A stretch of 52,398 bases of DNA from Enterobacteriaceae bacterium (GTDB lineage Bacteria > Pseudomonadota > Gammaproteobacteria > Enterobacterales > Enterobacteriaceae): contig JAISKF010000003.1 in the NCBI GenBank assembly GCA_031261005.1, positions 1 to 52,398 of the forward strand. Direction: 5' to 3'. Both the position numbers and the translations under genes were made by a program. Shown here in pieces: positions 10,525 through 20,868 of the stretch. Every line of letters starts with the position of its first letter. The stretch's first letter is position 1. The notes under the pieces are model-generated. The model saw only the letters and a program-made list of their open reading frames with translations, was not told where the DNA came from and ran no database searches.

Positions 10525-11265
10525 CTAAACCCGCTTATCCGCTGCTTCACGTTCCGCAACTTCTTGATTTAGCTGCGTCAGCTTCTCTGCCATGACCTCG
10601 TGGCAATGCAGTGCGAGTTCTCGCACTTGATCTTTGCTGTATTTAGTGGTGTCAATCGGAGACATCATCTCAACAATGACATGCCCGTTACTCCAGCGAT
10701 TCAGATTAATTTTGTTACTGGTATTTGAGACACAAATCGGCACGATCGGTACACCCGCAGCAATCGCGGCATGAAACGCGCCCGTTTTGAACGGTAATAA
10801 ACCGCGCCCGCGACTGCGCGTTCCCTCAGGGAACATCCATACTGAAATATCGCGTTTTTTCATTTGATCGATAATCTGAAAAATTGTACCGCGTGATTTA
10901 GCTTTATTATTACGGTCAATCAGGATATTACCGGTCAGCCAGTAAAATGGTCCAAAAAACGGAATCCACAACAGGCTCTTTTTCCCTACTGTCACCGTTC
11001 TTGGCTGCACTGCGCCAGCAGCCGTTACCATATCGTAGTTATTTTGGTGATTAGCAATATAGATGCAGTTTCCGCTGGCTTTAATTTTCGGCTTCACGCG
11101 CGTTTCAACAGTTAGACCGAAGATCGGTGCCAGTTGAGCGAATAGCCGACCAAACGTATAGGAATGGCGAGGATTGCGCGGGCTAAAAAGACAATATAAT
11201 GAGCCAAACAGACAGACAAAAATACAAAACGGAATAACAATCAAAGCACGCAGAATAACTAACAT
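10525..11265 (-). CDS. plsC: 1-acyl-sn-glycerol-3-phosphate acyltransferase
   Basis: PlsC adds the second acyl chain to lysophosphatidic acid, making phosphatidic acid at the inner membrane. The catalytic motif is NHQNNYD (His73, Asp78) and the substrate motif is FPEGTRSRGRG (145-155). N-terminal residues 2-25 are hydrophobic. The start chosen is the ATG at 11265, preceded by AGAGGTTTAT, giving MLVILRALIV and 246 residues (245 in E. coli). A longer frame reaching 11343 has no conserved residues upstream of this Met. It lies between ftsP and parC as in E. coli. Confidence 0.96.
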   Translation of the reverse strand: MLVILRALIVIPFCIFVCLFGSLYCLFSPRNPRHSYTFGRLFAQLAPIFGLTVETRVKPKIKASGNCIYIANHQNNYDMVTAAGAVQPRTVTVGKKSLLWIPFFGPFYWLTGNILIDRNNKAKSRGTIFQIIDQMKKRDISVWMFPEGTRSRGRGLLPFKTGAFHAAIAAGVPIVPICVSNTSNKINLNRWSNGHVIVEMMSPIDTTKYSKDQVRELALHCHEVMAEKLTQLNQEVAEREAADKRV

Positions 11266-11517
11266 ATAAACCTCTTCCATATATAAGCGGTAAGTATATA
11301 CCCAAAAGCGTTCAAATTGCAGGTAGGCGGCAAACGAGTACAACCTGATGAACTTACATAAATAAGTGATTCAGGCGAACGAGAGCAGCTAACAACGCTG
11401 TAACTTGAAAAATGGCGGATATACCGACTTATAACGAAAACGCACCGATTCCAATAACAAATCTGTGGAGTAATCACCAAAATTACCCCACAGACATTTA
11501 TCCGCAACTCAGGTTAA

Positions 11518-13809
11518 CTATTTATCTAACATCTGGTTATCTAACGTTAAATTTTGAACTGGCTGCGGCGGAGTTTCCACATCAACACCATCAATACGCT
11601 GTAATCCGCGCGGTAACAATGTGCCTTTACGACCGCGTTCCGCTCGGAATTTCTGGAGATCTTCCGGTTTCAGCAGCAGTTTACGCTTACCAACATGCAG
11701 TGTAACTGATGATTTCGAGGTCAGGATCAAGAGATAAGCGATGCGATCTTCGCCCGATGCTGCCTGTGCCGTCGGTATTGAGATAATTTTATTCCCTTTA
11801 CCTTTGGATAACTGCGGTAAATCACCGACAGGGAACAGCAACATTCTACCCGCCGCCGTAATGGATAACAGCAGATCATCTTCGCTGCGAACTTCCAGCG
11901 GCGATAACGCTCTGGCATTGTCCGGCAACGTAATCATTGCCTTACCGTTACGATTACGCGCAACTAAATCTTCAAAGGTACAGATAAAACCATAACCGGC
12001 ATCAGATGCCATCAGTAATTTCTGATCGTCTGCCGCCATTAACACCTGATCGACGGTTGCACCCGCTGGCAATGTCAGCTTGCCGGTTAGCGGTTCACCC
12101 TGCCCGCGCGCAGACGGCAGCGAGATAGGATCAAGAGCATAACTGCGTCCTGTTGAGTCAATAAATACCACTGGCTGATTGCTCTTACCGCGTGCAGCGG
12201 CTTTGAAACTGTCGCCTGCGCGATAGCTCAAACCTGATGGCTCAATATCATGACCTTTAGCACTTCTTACCCAACCCATATCGGACAGAACAATTGTCAC
12301 CGGTTCCGATGGCACTAAATCGTGTTCGTTCATGGCTTTTGCTTCACCGCGCGCAACCAGCGGAGAGCGGCGATCATCACCATATTTTTCGGCGTCAGCC
12401 AGAATTTCTTTTTTGATTAGCGTACTCATCTTACGATCTGATGCCAGCAGCGCTTGTAAGTGATCGCGCTCTTTTGCCAGTTCATCTTGCTCGCCGCGAA
12501 TTTTCATCTCTTCCAGTTTGGCAAGGTGACGCAACTTCAGTTCCAGAATCGCTTCCGCTTGAGTATCACTAATAGCAAAACGCTGCATTAATGCCGGTTT
12601 CGGCTGATCTTCCGTGCGGATAATTTCGATCACTTCATCAATATTGAGAAACGCAACCAATAAGCCATCTAAAATATGCAGGCGTTTTAATACGCGCTCT
12701 AAACGGTGATTTAAACGGCGTTTCACGGTATCACGGCGATACACTAACCATTCGGTGAGGATCTCAATCAGATTTTTTACCGCCGGACGACCGTCTAATC
12801 CGAGCATATTCAGATTAACGCGATAACTTTTTTCCAGATCCGTAGTCGCAAACAAATGATTCATTACCGGTTCTAAATCAACGCGATTAGAGCGCGGTAC
12901 TAACACAATACGGGTTGGATTTTCGTGATCGGATTCATCGCGTAAATCTTCAATCATCGGCAATTTTTTCGCGCGCATTTGACTGGCGATCTGTTCAATC
13001 ACTTTCGCGCCGGAAGTTTGATGCGGAAGCGCAGTGATAACAATGTCACCCTCTTCTTTCTTCCATACAGCTCGCATACGCACCGAGCCTTTACCGCTTT
13101 GGTACATCTTACGCAGCTCTTCTTTCGGCGTGATAATTTCCGCTTCAGTCGGATAATCCGGCCCCTGAATCACACTCATCACATCATCTAACGTGGATTT
13201 AGGATTATCCAGCAGCATCACCGCTGCGTTTGCTACTTCACGAATATTGTGCGATGGAATATCCGTTGCCATGCCGACTGCGATACCAGTCGTGCCGTTC
13301 AGCAGGATATTCGGCAAACGCGCAGGCAGCATTTTGGGTTCTTGCAACGTGCCGTCAAAGTTCGGGATATAATCCACCGTTCCCTGACCTAATTCACCTA
13401 GCAATAACTCAGCATATTTTGACAAGCGGGATTCGGTATAACGCATCGCCGCAAATGATTTTGGATCATCTGGTGCGCCCCAGTTTCCTTGCCCGTCAAC
13501 CAGCGTATATCGATAAGAAAACGGCTGAGCCATCAGCACCATTGCTTCATAGCAAGCGCTATCGCCGTGCGGGTGATATTTACCTAATACATCACCTACA
13601 GTACGGGCAGATTTCTTAAATTTTGCCGCTGCGTCCAGTCCCAGTTCTGACATAGCATACACAATGCGGCGCTGTACCGGTTTCAGACCGTCGCCGATAA
13701 ACGGCAAGGCGCGATCCATAATGACGTACATGGAATAGTTCAGATACGCATTTTCAGTAAACAGATGCAGCGCTTGTTGCTCTACACCATCGTGAGTTAC
13801 TTCACTCAT
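11518..13809 (-). CDS. parC: DNA topoisomerase IV subunit A
   Basis: ParC is the DNA-cleaving subunit of topoisomerase IV, which decatenates daughter chromosomes. The 763 residues contain the N-terminal breakage-reunion domain with catalytic Tyr124 in [11 protein letters not shown] and the C-terminal beta-pinwheel (ending near 735). The quinolone-resistance region [12 protein letters not shown] keeps Ser84 and Glu88 (E. coli Ser80 and Glu84), so no classic resistance change is present. parE is 59 bases upstream on the same strand, closer than in E. coli where other genes intervene, so the subunits probably share a transcript. Confidence 0.98.
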   Translation of the reverse strand: MSEVTHDGVEQQALHLFTENAYLNYSMYVIMDRALPFIGDGLKPVQRRIVYAMSELGLDAAAKFKKSARTVGDVLGKYHPHGDSACYEAMVLMAQPFSYRYTLVDGQGNWGAPDDPKSFAAMRYTESRLSKYAELLLGELGQGTVDYIPNFDGTLQEPKMLPARLPNILLNGTTGIAVGMATDIPSHNIREVANAAVMLLDNPKSTLDDVMSVIQGPDYPTEAEIITPKEELRKMYQSGKGSVRMRAVWKKEEGDIVITALPHQTSGAKVIEQIASQMRAKKLPMIEDLRDESDHENPTRIVLVPRSNRVDLEPVMNHLFATTDLEKSYRVNLNMLGLDGRPAVKNLIEILTEWLVYRRDTVKRRLNHRLERVLKRLHILDGLLVAFLNIDEVIEIIRTEDQPKPALMQRFAISDTQAEAILELKLRHLAKLEEMKIRGEQDELAKERDHLQALLASDRKMSTLIKKEILADAEKYGDDRRSPLVARGEAKAMNEHDLVPSEPVTIVLSDMGWVRSAKGHDIEPSGLSYRAGDSFKAAARGKSNQPVVFIDSTGRSYALDPISLPSARGQGEPLTGKLTLPAGATVDQVLMAADDQKLLMASDAGYGFICTFEDLVARNRNGKAMITLPDNARALSPLEVRSEDDLLLSITAAGRMLLFPVGDLPQLSKGKGNKIISIPTAQAASGEDRIAYLLILTSKSSVTLHVGKRKLLLKPEDLQKFRAERGRKGTLLPRGLQRIDGVDVETPPQPVQNLTLDNQMLDK

Positions 13810-13841
13810 AGAATGACTCTTTCCTTTCCTGCTTTACTTTA

Positions 13842-13873
13842 ATTGTGCAGAACTAAAATTGTGCGGAACTAAA
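13842..13873. repeat. 16-bp tandem duplication at the parE 3' end
   Basis: ATTGTGCAGAACTAAA (13842-13857) is followed directly by ATTGTGCGGAACTAAA (13858-13873), one mismatch apart. The second copy includes the parE stop codon (13869-13871), so the duplication arose from the end of the gene and extended the parE-parC spacer. Confidence 0.8.
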
Positions 13874-15758
13874 CATCAAGTTCTACTAAATCGCCTTTTT
13901 CCTGCAACCAGTTTCGGCGATCTTCTGAACGTTTCTTAGCCAGCAACATATCCATCAATGCCATCGTGGTGTCATTATCTTCCAGCGTAAGCTGAACCAG
14001 ACGGCGAGTATTTGGATCCATTGTAGTTTCGCGCAGTTGTAAAGGATTCATCTCACCCAATCCTTTAAAGCGCTGAACGTTTGGCTTGCCTTTTTTGCGT
14101 TTTAGCTGTTCGAGGATACCCGCTTTCTCTTCTTCATCAAGGGCATAGAACACTTCTTTGCCTAAATCGATACGATATAACGGCGGCATGGCAACGTAAA
14201 TATGCCCCTCTTCCACCATTTTGCGGAAGTGACGCACAAACAGCGCACAAATCAGCGTAGCAATGTGTAAACCATCAGAATCCGCATCGGCGAGAATACA
14301 CACTTTGCCGTAACGCAACTGGCTGAGATCGTCACTGTCAGGATCGATTCCGATAGCGACCGAAATATCGTGAATTTCCTGCGAGGCGAGTACTTCATCA
14401 GATGAGACTTCCCATGTATTCAGGATCTTACCTTTCAGCGGCATAATTGCCTGAAACTCACGGCTGCGCGCTTGTTTAGCTGAACCACCTGCGGAGTCTC
14501 CTTCCACTAAAAACAATTCGGTAACATTTAAATCTTGTGAAGAGCAATCTGCCAGTTTGCCCGGCAATGCAGGTCCGCTAACCAGCTTTTTACGCACGAC
14601 TTTTTTCGCTGCGCGCATGCGCTGTTGAGCGCTGGAAATAGCCAATTCAGCAAGCTGTTCAGCGGCTTGTACGTTTTGGTTTAACCACAAACTAAATGCG
14701 TCTTTAATGATACCGGAAACAAAAGCGGAGCTTTGACGCGAGGAGAGGCGCTCTTTGGTCTGACCGGCAAATTGCGGATCTTGCATTTTCAGGGAAAGAA
14801 CGTAAGCACAGCGATCCCAAATATCTTCCGCGCTGAGCTTAACGCCGCGCGGCAGCAGATTGCGGAATTCGCAGAATTCACGCATGGCATCTAGCAGCCC
14901 TTGACGCAAACCATTGACATGCGTACCGCCCTGCATCGTTGGGATCAAATTCACATAGCTTTCACTCAGGACTTCACCGCCCTCTGGCAGCCATAATAAT
15001 GCCCAGTCAACGGCTTCCACATCACCGGCAAAAGCGCCGACAAACGGTTTTTCCGGCAGTGTCACTAAGCCGTTTACCGCTTCCATCAGATAATCGGTTA
15101 ATCCGTCCTGATAGCACCAGCGCTGCACTGTTCCATTAACTTTATCGGTGAAAATAATTTCAACGCCAGGGCAAAGTACCGCTTTGGCTTTCAATACATG
15201 AACCAAGCGAGAAACAGAAAATTTCGGGCTGTCAAAAAAGCTGGTATCCGGCCAAAAATGCACGCTGGTACCGGTATTGCGCCGACCGCAAGTACCGATA
15301 ACGGTTAAATCCTGTACTTTTTCACCGTGTTCAAAAGCAATGCTGTAAATCTGTGCATCACGGCGTACCGTGACTTCAACACGGTTAGATAAGGCATTAA
15401 CAACCGAGATCCCCACACCGTGTAATCCGCCGGAGAACTGATAGTTCTTATTAGAGAATTTACCGCCTGCATGTAAACGGCACATGATCAACTCGATCGC
15501 CGTCACGCCCTCTTCGGGGTGAATATCAACCGGCATTCCGCGACCATCGTCGATCACTTCTAATGATTGATCTTCATACAAAATCACTTCGATTTTATGT
15601 GCGTGACCCGCTAACGCCTCATCGACGCTATTATCAATCACTTCTTGCCCAAGATGATTCGGACGGGAAGTATCTGTGTACATACCCGGGCGGCGGCGTA
15701 CTGGCTCAAGACCGCTGAGAACCTCAATGGAATCAGCGTTATAACTGGATTGGCTCAT
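13869..15758 (-). CDS. parE: DNA topoisomerase IV subunit B
   Basis: ParE is the ATPase subunit of topoisomerase IV. Its 629 residues compare with 630 in E. coli. The GHKL ATP-binding site shows EVIDNSVDEALAG, EVIDDGRGMPVD and SGGLHGVG in the first 115 residues. A transducer domain follows, then the TOPRIM domain with EGDSAGG and the metal-binding DADSDG. The C-terminus ends in the conserved RRNWLQEKGDLVELDV. The gene is followed by parC and preceded by yqiA-cpdA-yqiB on the same strand, as in the E. coli yqiB-cpdA-yqiA-parE cluster. Confidence 0.98.
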   Translation of the reverse strand: MSQSSYNADSIEVLSGLEPVRRRPGMYTDTSRPNHLGQEVIDNSVDEALAGHAHKIEVILYEDQSLEVIDDGRGMPVDIHPEEGVTAIELIMCRLHAGGKFSNKNYQFSGGLHGVGISVVNALSNRVEVTVRRDAQIYSIAFEHGEKVQDLTVIGTCGRRNTGTSVHFWPDTSFFDSPKFSVSRLVHVLKAKAVLCPGVEIIFTDKVNGTVQRWCYQDGLTDYLMEAVNGLVTLPEKPFVGAFAGDVEAVDWALLWLPEGGEVLSESYVNLIPTMQGGTHVNGLRQGLLDAMREFCEFRNLLPRGVKLSAEDIWDRCAYVLSLKMQDPQFAGQTKERLSSRQSSAFVSGIIKDAFSLWLNQNVQAAEQLAELAISSAQQRMRAAKKVVRKKLVSGPALPGKLADCSSQDLNVTELFLVEGDSAGGSAKQARSREFQAIMPLKGKILNTWEVSSDEVLASQEIHDISVAIGIDPDSDDLSQLRYGKVCILADADSDGLHIATLICALFVRHFRKMVEEGHIYVAMPPLYRIDLGKEVFYALDEEEKAGILEQLKRKKGKPNVQRFKGLGEMNPLQLRETTMDPNTRRLVQLTLEDNDTTMALMDMLLAKKRSEDRRNWLQEKGDLVELDV

Positions 15759-15879
15759 GTTTGGCTTCTGAGTTTTCTAAAATCTGAATTTAGTGTTTAA
15801 GGCTTAAAACAATCATTGTTTATTATCGATCGGCATAAACCGATTTACCTTCCGTCATTGGCATAACTGATTAGCTTTA

Positions 15880-15911
15880 TTTAGTTAGCAATCAATTTAG
15901 TTAGCAATCAT
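15880..15911. repeat. 16-bp tandem duplication upstream of parE
   Basis: TTTAGTTAGCAATCAA (15880-15895) is followed by TTTAGTTAGCAATCAT (15896-15911), identical but for the last base. It lies in the spacer between yqiA (ends 15938) and parE (starts 15758). It is one of several small tandem duplications in intergenic spaces of this window. Confidence 0.85.
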
Positions 15912-15937
15912 AGCAGAGGGACTGAAACCATTGCGTA

Positions 15938-16519
15938 TTAAGCCGTAGCCAGCCCTAAAAAATCAACGATCGGGGAGAAAAAGTGTTCAAAGCCAATAAA
16001 ACTGTGGTTTCCGCCTGATTCCACCGTCTGCTTGCAGGAGGTGTAATAAGTAACTGCCTGACGATAATCAAGAACTTCATCGCCAGTCTGCTGCAATAAC
16101 CAGAGTAAATCAGGGAATTCCAGCGGCTCAATTTGCATCACTTTGAGATCATCAATGTGGCGTGACTCTATCACATATCGCTGACCTGTGTAGGGATTCT
16201 CGTTGTTACCGATGTAATCCGGCAGCCATTCAAATGGTTTGACCGCAGGATTCACCAGCACGGCTGGCAGCATAAAACATTGGGATAACCACGTCGCGTA
16301 ATAGCCGCCAAGAGAAGAACCGACAATCCCCAATGGCTCACCGACGCGATCTAATACAATTTGTTCCAGCAATTCTGCGGTGTCCGCAGGATAAGGCGGA
16401 AGTTGCGGGATCAGCATTTCAATATCAGGGTGATACTGCGCCAGCCAGCGTTTCAAGCTGGTTGCTTTTGCTGACTGCGGTGAACTGTTAAAACCATGTA
16501 TATATAGCAATGTTGCCAT
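15938..16519 (-). CDS. yqiA: YqiA family esterase
   Basis: This small alpha/beta-hydrolase esterase has 193 residues, the E. coli length. The N-terminus [14 protein letters not shown] holds the oxyanion-side HGF motif. The nucleophile elbow is GSSLGG (Ser69), and a late Asp ([10 protein letters not shown]) and His (SGGNHSF) complete the triad. E. coli YqiA hydrolyses short-chain esters; the natural substrate is not established. The start codon overlaps the cpdA stop region by one base, so the two are translationally coupled. Confidence 0.94.
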   Translation of the reverse strand: MATLLYIHGFNSSPQSAKATSLKRWLAQYHPDIEMLIPQLPPYPADTAELLEQIVLDRVGEPLGIVGSSLGGYYATWLSQCFMLPAVLVNPAVKPFEWLPDYIGNNENPYTGQRYVIESRHIDDLKVMQIEPLEFPDLLWLLQQTGDEVLDYRQAVTYYTSCKQTVESGGNHSFIGFEHFFSPIVDFLGLATA

Positions 16520-17346
16520 TAATAACCGTCCGAGTTCATATTGGGGCGGAATAAATTATCTTCGAGGCGGCATACGGTTGTCTCAACTGTTCCGTCAGGA
16601 TACAAATCAAGATAACGCCAGCCCGGAGCAAGGTCATCAATGGTAAAGTTAATACAGTGCGGTTTAAATTGCACGCAAGTTGATGGCGAAGCCAACACAC
16701 GGCGACCATGCCAGTCGAGATCGAGATCCTGATGAATATGACCGCATAGCAATGTTTTCGCTTGCGGGTGTTTATCTAACACATCAGCCAGTAAATCAGC
16801 ATTACGCAAATAATGCTGATCAAGCCAGCTACAGCCAGAGGCTAACGGGTGGTGATGTAACAAAATCAGCGCATGGCGATCAGCATATTGCGTTAATGCG
16901 TTATCCAGCCAGTAAAGTTGTTCATTACTGAGTTCACCGTGAGGAACGCCCAACACTTGGCTGTCCAGCAGAATAAGAAACCAGTCATCACCGAGCAGAG
17001 CTTGTTTTGAGGGGAGAATATTCGCCGCTGCCATAGCATCAACCATAGCAGGCTGGAAATCATGATTGCCCGGCAGCCATACACATGGCGCGGGTAACTG
17101 AGCAATACCTGTAGCAAAGCGCTCGTAAGCAACAATCGAGCGATCTTGCGCCAAATCGCCGGTTGCCACGATTAAATCGTAGTCATGCCCTTGCTGAGAA
17201 ATAGCATTTAATACAGCCTGATAGCTTTCCAGGGTATTGATGCCTAAAAGCGTTTCATCAGCACTCGCAAATAAATGGGTATCAGTAATCTGTAAAACTC
17301 GCACTTTGACCCCACGAATCAAAGGGAGTTGAAAACGGCTTTCCAA
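16519..17346 (-). CDS. cpdA: 3',5'-cyclic-AMP phosphodiesterase
   Basis: CpdA hydrolyses cAMP to AMP and so tempers CRP-dependent regulation. The 275 residues equal the E. coli length and carry the calcineurin-like metallophosphoesterase motifs ITDTHLF (Asp22, His24), [22 protein letters not shown] and CGHIHQD. The start is TTG at 17346, giving [11 protein letters not shown]. coli cpdA likewise begins MES from a TTG. It sits in the yqiB-cpdA-yqiA-parE strand group. Confidence 0.95.
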   Translation of the reverse strand: MESRFQLPLIRGVKVRVLQITDTHLFASADETLLGINTLESYQAVLNAISQQGHDYDLIVATGDLAQDRSIVAYERFATGIAQLPAPCVWLPGNHDFQPAMVDAMAAANILPSKQALLGDDWFLILLDSQVLGVPHGELSNEQLYWLDNALTQYADRHALILLHHHPLASGCSWLDQHYLRNADLLADVLDKHPQAKTLLCGHIHQDLDLDWHGRRVLASPSTCVQFKPHCINFTIDDLAPGWRYLDLYPDGTVETTVCRLEDNLFRPNMNSDGY

Positions 17347-17418
17347 GAGGTTTCCTTCAAAAGGCTTAAGTTAGTAAGCTCCTGCTTTCTAAATATTCAT
17401 GCTATAAAAAATGCCCGT

Positions 17419-17844
17419 TTAACAAACGGAAACGGACATTGTTCCTTTCACCAGACAAAAACGCAACCAGTCCGCCAAAAATTGGTTAATTTGATGCTTT
17501 TCATCACGCTGGTGCAATTTCTTATTTGGATAATCATAACTTGCTTTAAATCGAAAGATCTGTTGACTGGAACACACTTCTGCAACTAATACATCATGAT
17601 ATAACCGTACATTTAAAGCGGGCATACTCCAATAACTGACATAAGGAGCAATTTGTTTAATAGAAACTAATGAGGTATAGCGCGTCGATTCTAACATTTC
17701 AATTCGATATATCGTTCCGGCAACATTCAGTTCCACCGCGCTGCCTATTTCATTATTACGCGGAATTAATCGGCGTAATTGAGCATAATTCACTTCCGTT
17801 AAGCGCATCATGGCAGGAAAATCAGGAACGTAGCGCTTTTTCAT
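17419..17844 (-). CDS. yqiB: DUF1249 protein YqiB
   Basis: This 141-residue cytosolic protein of unknown function is almost superimposable on E. coli YqiB. It shows [11 protein letters not shown] at the start, [20 protein letters not shown] in the middle and [18 protein letters not shown] near the end. No enzymatic motif is evident. It is always found with cpdA in enterics, which hints at a shared process but proves nothing. The upstream spacer to nudF (about 450 bases) is much longer than in E. coli. Confidence 0.94.
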   Translation of the reverse strand: MKKRYVPDFPAMMRLTEVNYAQLRRLIPRNNEIGSAVELNVAGTIYRIEMLESTRYTSLVSIKQIAPYVSYWSMPALNVRLYHDVLVAEVCSSQQIFRFKASYDYPNKKLHQRDEKHQINQFLADWLRFCLVKGTMSVSVC

Positions 17845-18295
17845 ATAACCCTTTAAATATCATATAACTAAATTTTATTATTACTTGCTATACAGCCGAT
17901 TTTCAGCGAACCAAAATCTGTTTTATTATTATCTCTATAACCATAATTATTAACCATAGCTATCCAACATAAGCGGCTTATTATGAGGGAAAATCTGTCA
18001 ATAAATAAAGGTTCAAGCACTCAAGTAAAGTAAATAAGTGATATTTGCTATTTATCTGAATGTTATGTGCATTACAAAATACATCTACGACTTATATAGA
18101 TAATAAATTTTATTCATCACAAAAATTTATATGGTGAAAATAATAAGATCAGATAAGAAACAAAATACTAATTGCATTATATGCCAACTATATCAACATC
18201 ACCGGTTATATCCGAAACAAAGGGTGATAATAAATAGCATGATTATTAATTATTCATACAAATCTAACATCACCGTGTTTTGCTCTTTATTGCTT
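17845..18295. other. 451-bp AT-rich spacer between nudF and yqiB
   Basis: This stretch is very AT-rich and holds no gene that I can support. A 76-codon plus-strand frame from 18131 overlaps the end of nudF, has no plausible ribosome site and resembles nothing. In E. coli nudF and yqiB are nearly contiguous, so either a gene has decayed here or AT-rich DNA was inserted. No copy of the dispersed repeat is present. Confidence 0.5.
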
Positions 18296-18928
18296 TTAAG
18301 ATCGCCACTCTTGACGCAAAGCCTGATAGTGCAATTGCAGCCATTGGATAGCAATGACTGAAGCCGCGTTATCAATCGTGCCATCTTCAACCCAAGCGTA
18401 TGCCTGTTCACGGGTAACGACGTGAACGCGAATATCTTCGTGTTCTTCCGGTAAACCATGAATGCCAAAAGCAGTAGAAGAATCCACTTCACCAACCATA
18501 ATGGATAACCGTTCCGTTGTTCCGCCGGGGCTGGCTAAATAGCTGAGTACCGGTTTGCAGCGCCCAACCTGAATACCGGCTTCTTCTTTTGCTTCACGGC
18601 GCACCACCTGTTCAATCTCTTCGCCCGCTTCGATCATACCGGCGATCAGTTCCAGCAGCCACGGCGTTTTGCTGGTTTCTATCGCAGCGATACGGATCTG
18701 TTCAATTAATACCACGCAATCACGCACTGCATCATACGCCAGCAAAATACCCGCATGACCGCGTTCAAAAATCTCGCGGACGACTTCACCGCTCATGCTG
18801 CCATCAAATTTACGGTGGCGAAAGCGATACTCAATTAATGAGAAAAAACCGCGATAGAGTGGTTTTTGTGCAATAATTTCGACATCTTGCTTACCCAAAA
18901 TAATGGGTGATCGTGATGATTGTGTCAT
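18296..18928 (-). CDS. nudF: ADP-ribose pyrophosphatase
   Basis: NudF hydrolyses ADP-ribose, and ADP-glucose, to AMP and the sugar phosphate. The 210 residues carry a complete Nudix box at about 97-119 (GMIEAGEEIEQ...REAKEEAGI), and SYLASPGGTTERL follows the box as in E. coli NudF. The start is the ATG at 18928. A perfect Fur-type palindrome lies 32 to 46 bases upstream, overlapping any promoter, which is unexpected for this gene. The gene is divergent from tolC. Confidence 0.95.
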   Translation of the reverse strand: MTQSSRSPIILGKQDVEIIAQKPLYRGFFSLIEYRFRHRKFDGSMSGEVVREIFERGHAGILLAYDAVRDCVVLIEQIRIAAIETSKTPWLLELIAGMIEAGEEIEQVVRREAKEEAGIQVGRCKPVLSYLASPGGTTERLSIMVGEVDSSTAFGIHGLPEEHEDIRVHVVTREQAYAWVEDGTIDNAASVIAIQWLQLHYQALRQEWRS

Positions 18929-18959
18929 GACTTCTGTCTCTTTAACTAGCTAAATTATT

Positions 18960-18974
18960 TGATAATAATTATCA
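18960..18974. promoter_or_regulatory. Fur-box-like palindrome between nudF and tolC
   Basis: TGATAATAATTATCA is a perfect 7-1-7 inverted repeat identical to the Fur consensus TGATAATnATTATCA. It is 32 bases from the nudF start and about 195 bases from the tolC start, so nudF is the likelier target. AT-rich spacers can give such palindromes by chance. Confidence 0.5.
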
Positions 18975-19169
18975 TTTAAGTCTATATATTAACTTTAATA
19001 ACAGTATTAATTTTATGTCTTTTTTTGCCAAAAATGTCTCAAAGGCACACAAAGTTGCATTTATTTTCAAAGATTCTCTGATAGAATTCACGGCTGTATC
19101 AATTTTTTGATTATCTCTGACAGCAACGATTAAGCAAAATAACTTATTGCTGTACAACAAGGATCGACC

Positions 19170-20528
19170 ATGAAAAAACTGCTTCCTCTAATTATTGGTC
19201 TTAGCTTAGGTGGTTTAAGCTCATTAAGCCATGCAGAAGATTTAATTCAAGTATATCAACAAGCTAAAAGCAATAACCCTGATTTACGCAAATCAGAATC
19301 AGACCGTGATGCAGCCTATGAAAAAATAAGCGAATCTCGCGGTGCCCTGCTCCCCCAACTGGGTTTAAGCGCGGGTTACAATATTAACCGTGGCTATCGT
19401 GACAACGCCGGTAATAAAACCGATGTCTCTAATGGCGCTCTGCAATTAAGCCAAACCATTTTCGATATGTCGTTATGGCGTCAGCTAAATATTACAGAAA
19501 AACAAGCCGGTGTATCTGATGTCGCTTATCAGGCGCAGCAACAAGTGCTGATTTTAGATACCGCAACTGCCTATTTTAATGTATTACGCAGTCTGGATAT
19601 TCTCTCCACCACTGAAGCGCAAAAAGATGCACTTTATCGCCAGTTAGATCAAGCTAATCAACGTTTTAATGTTGGTCTGGTTGCAATTACTGACGTGCAA
19701 AATGCCAAAGCTCAGTATGATCAAACGCTGGCAGATGAAGTTACCGCACGCAATAATCTGGATAACTCCCTTGAAGTTTTGCGCCAGATCTCCGGTATGT
19801 TCTATCCAGAATTAAGCTCGCTGGATACCGCGCGTTTCAGCACCAAACGCCCGAATGACGTCAATACGCTGCTGAAAGATGCCGAAAGTCATAACCTGAA
19901 TTTGTTAACCGCGCGCTTATCTCAAGATCTTTCCCGCGAGCAAATTAAGTTACAGCAAACCGGTCATTTACCTACCGTATCGCTTAATGCAACAACTGGA
20001 TTAACGAAAAATGACGATCGTGGGGAATATAATCCGCTGACAGGTAATCGTGATTACATTAACGGTAACACAACCGCCGGTGTAACATTAAGTTTCCCGC
20101 TGTTTAGCGGCGGTCAAACCAACTCCAGAGTGAAACAGGCGCAATATAACTATGTCAGCGCCAGCGAAGCACTGGAAAGCGCGCATCGTTCCGTTATACA
20201 GATCGTTCGTTCTTCTTATAACAATGTTTCTGCTTCGATAAGTTCAGTCAGTGCTTATAAACAAACGGTTGTTTCTGCTGAAAGCTCACTGGAAGCAACG
20301 CAGGCGGGTTATGATGTCGGTACTCGTACTATCGTTGATGTGCTAAATGCAACGACGATGCTGTATAGCGCTAAACAGCAGTTATCCAATGCGCGTTATG
20401 ATTATCTGATCAACCAGCTAAACATTAAGTATGCGTTAGGTACGCTTAATGAAACCGATCTGACTAAACTCAACGGCTCATTAAGTAAACCCATTACGAC
20501 GATGCCTGTAACTCAGACTAATTACTAA
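19170..20528 (+). CDS. tolC: outer membrane channel protein TolC
   Basis: TolC is the trimeric outer-membrane exit duct for multidrug efflux pumps and type I secretion. A signal peptide runs from 1 to 22 (cleavage SHA-E). Two internally similar halves follow with long coiled helices, for example QANQRFNVGLVAITDVQNAK in the first half and GYDVGTRTIVDVLNATT in the second. It ends at residue 452, shorter than E. coli TolC (493), because the divergent C-terminal tail is reduced. Upstream, AAGGCACACAAAGTTGCAT (19042-19060) is a weak match to a MarA/SoxS/Rob box. A terminator follows the gene. Confidence 0.97.
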   Translation: MKKLLPLIIGLSLGGLSSLSHAEDLIQVYQQAKSNNPDLRKSESDRDAAYEKISESRGALLPQLGLSAGYNINRGYRDNAGNKTDVSNGALQLSQTIFDMSLWRQLNITEKQAGVSDVAYQAQQQVLILDTATAYFNVLRSLDILSTTEAQKDALYRQLDQANQRFNVGLVAITDVQNAKAQYDQTLADEVTARNNLDNSLEVLRQISGMFYPELSSLDTARFSTKRPNDVNTLLKDAESHNLNLLTARLSQDLSREQIKLQQTGHLPTVSLNATTGLTKNDDRGEYNPLTGNRDYINGNTTAGVTLSFPLFSGGQTNSRVKQAQYNYVSASEALESAHRSVIQIVRSSYNNVSASISSVSAYKQTVVSAESSLEATQAGYDVGTRTIVDVLNATTMLYSAKQQLSNARYDYLINQLNIKYALGTLNETDLTKLNGSLSKPITTMPVTQTNY

Positions 20529-20551
20529 TATTTTCTCCTGTAATACGATAC

Positions 20552-20579
20552 GGGCAACCTTTATGGTTGCCCTGTTTTT
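20552..20579 (+). terminator. tolC rho-independent terminator
   Basis: GGGCAACC, a 4-5 base loop and GGTTGCCC form a perfect 8-bp stem (20552-20572) followed by TGTTTTT. It lies 24 bases after the tolC stop. Confidence 0.9.
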
Positions 20580-20868
20580 ATCGATAAGATAAAGAGCAAA
20601 ATCGAGAGTTCGCACACAATTTTCTGGTTTCACAAACCAATACATTCACCAATTAACACTAAACTGACGCTCTTCTCTTTAAATTGCCTCTAAATTCGCC
20701 TATCCTAACGGCTGTTTATTTAAAAGGAATTTTCCTGTCATCTCCTGCTTTAACAGGGAGATCAATCAATGCGCGCAGCGCACTGTTTTCATCATTAATT
20801 ATCACTGACTGATAACGCATCAGATAACGGGTATACATTCTGAATTTAACTCTGGGATTAAACAAATA
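20580..20868. other. tolC-ygiB intergenic region
   Basis: About 290 bases lie between the tolC terminator and ygiB. There is an imperfect inverted repeat, TCTCCTG...CAGGGAGA, at about 20742-20763. No gene or confident promoter was identified; the ygiBC promoter must lie here. Confidence 0.4.

Noticed and set aside
12979-13619. Plus-strand frames across parC
   Set aside because: They are antisense shadows of the well-conserved parC reading frame.
13690-13810. Quinolone-resistance substitutions in ParC
   Set aside because: The residues equivalent to E. coli Ser80 and Glu84 are unchanged.
18131-18361. 76-codon plus-strand frame in the nudF-yqiB spacer
   Set aside because: It overlaps the end of nudF, has no ribosome site and low-complexity composition.
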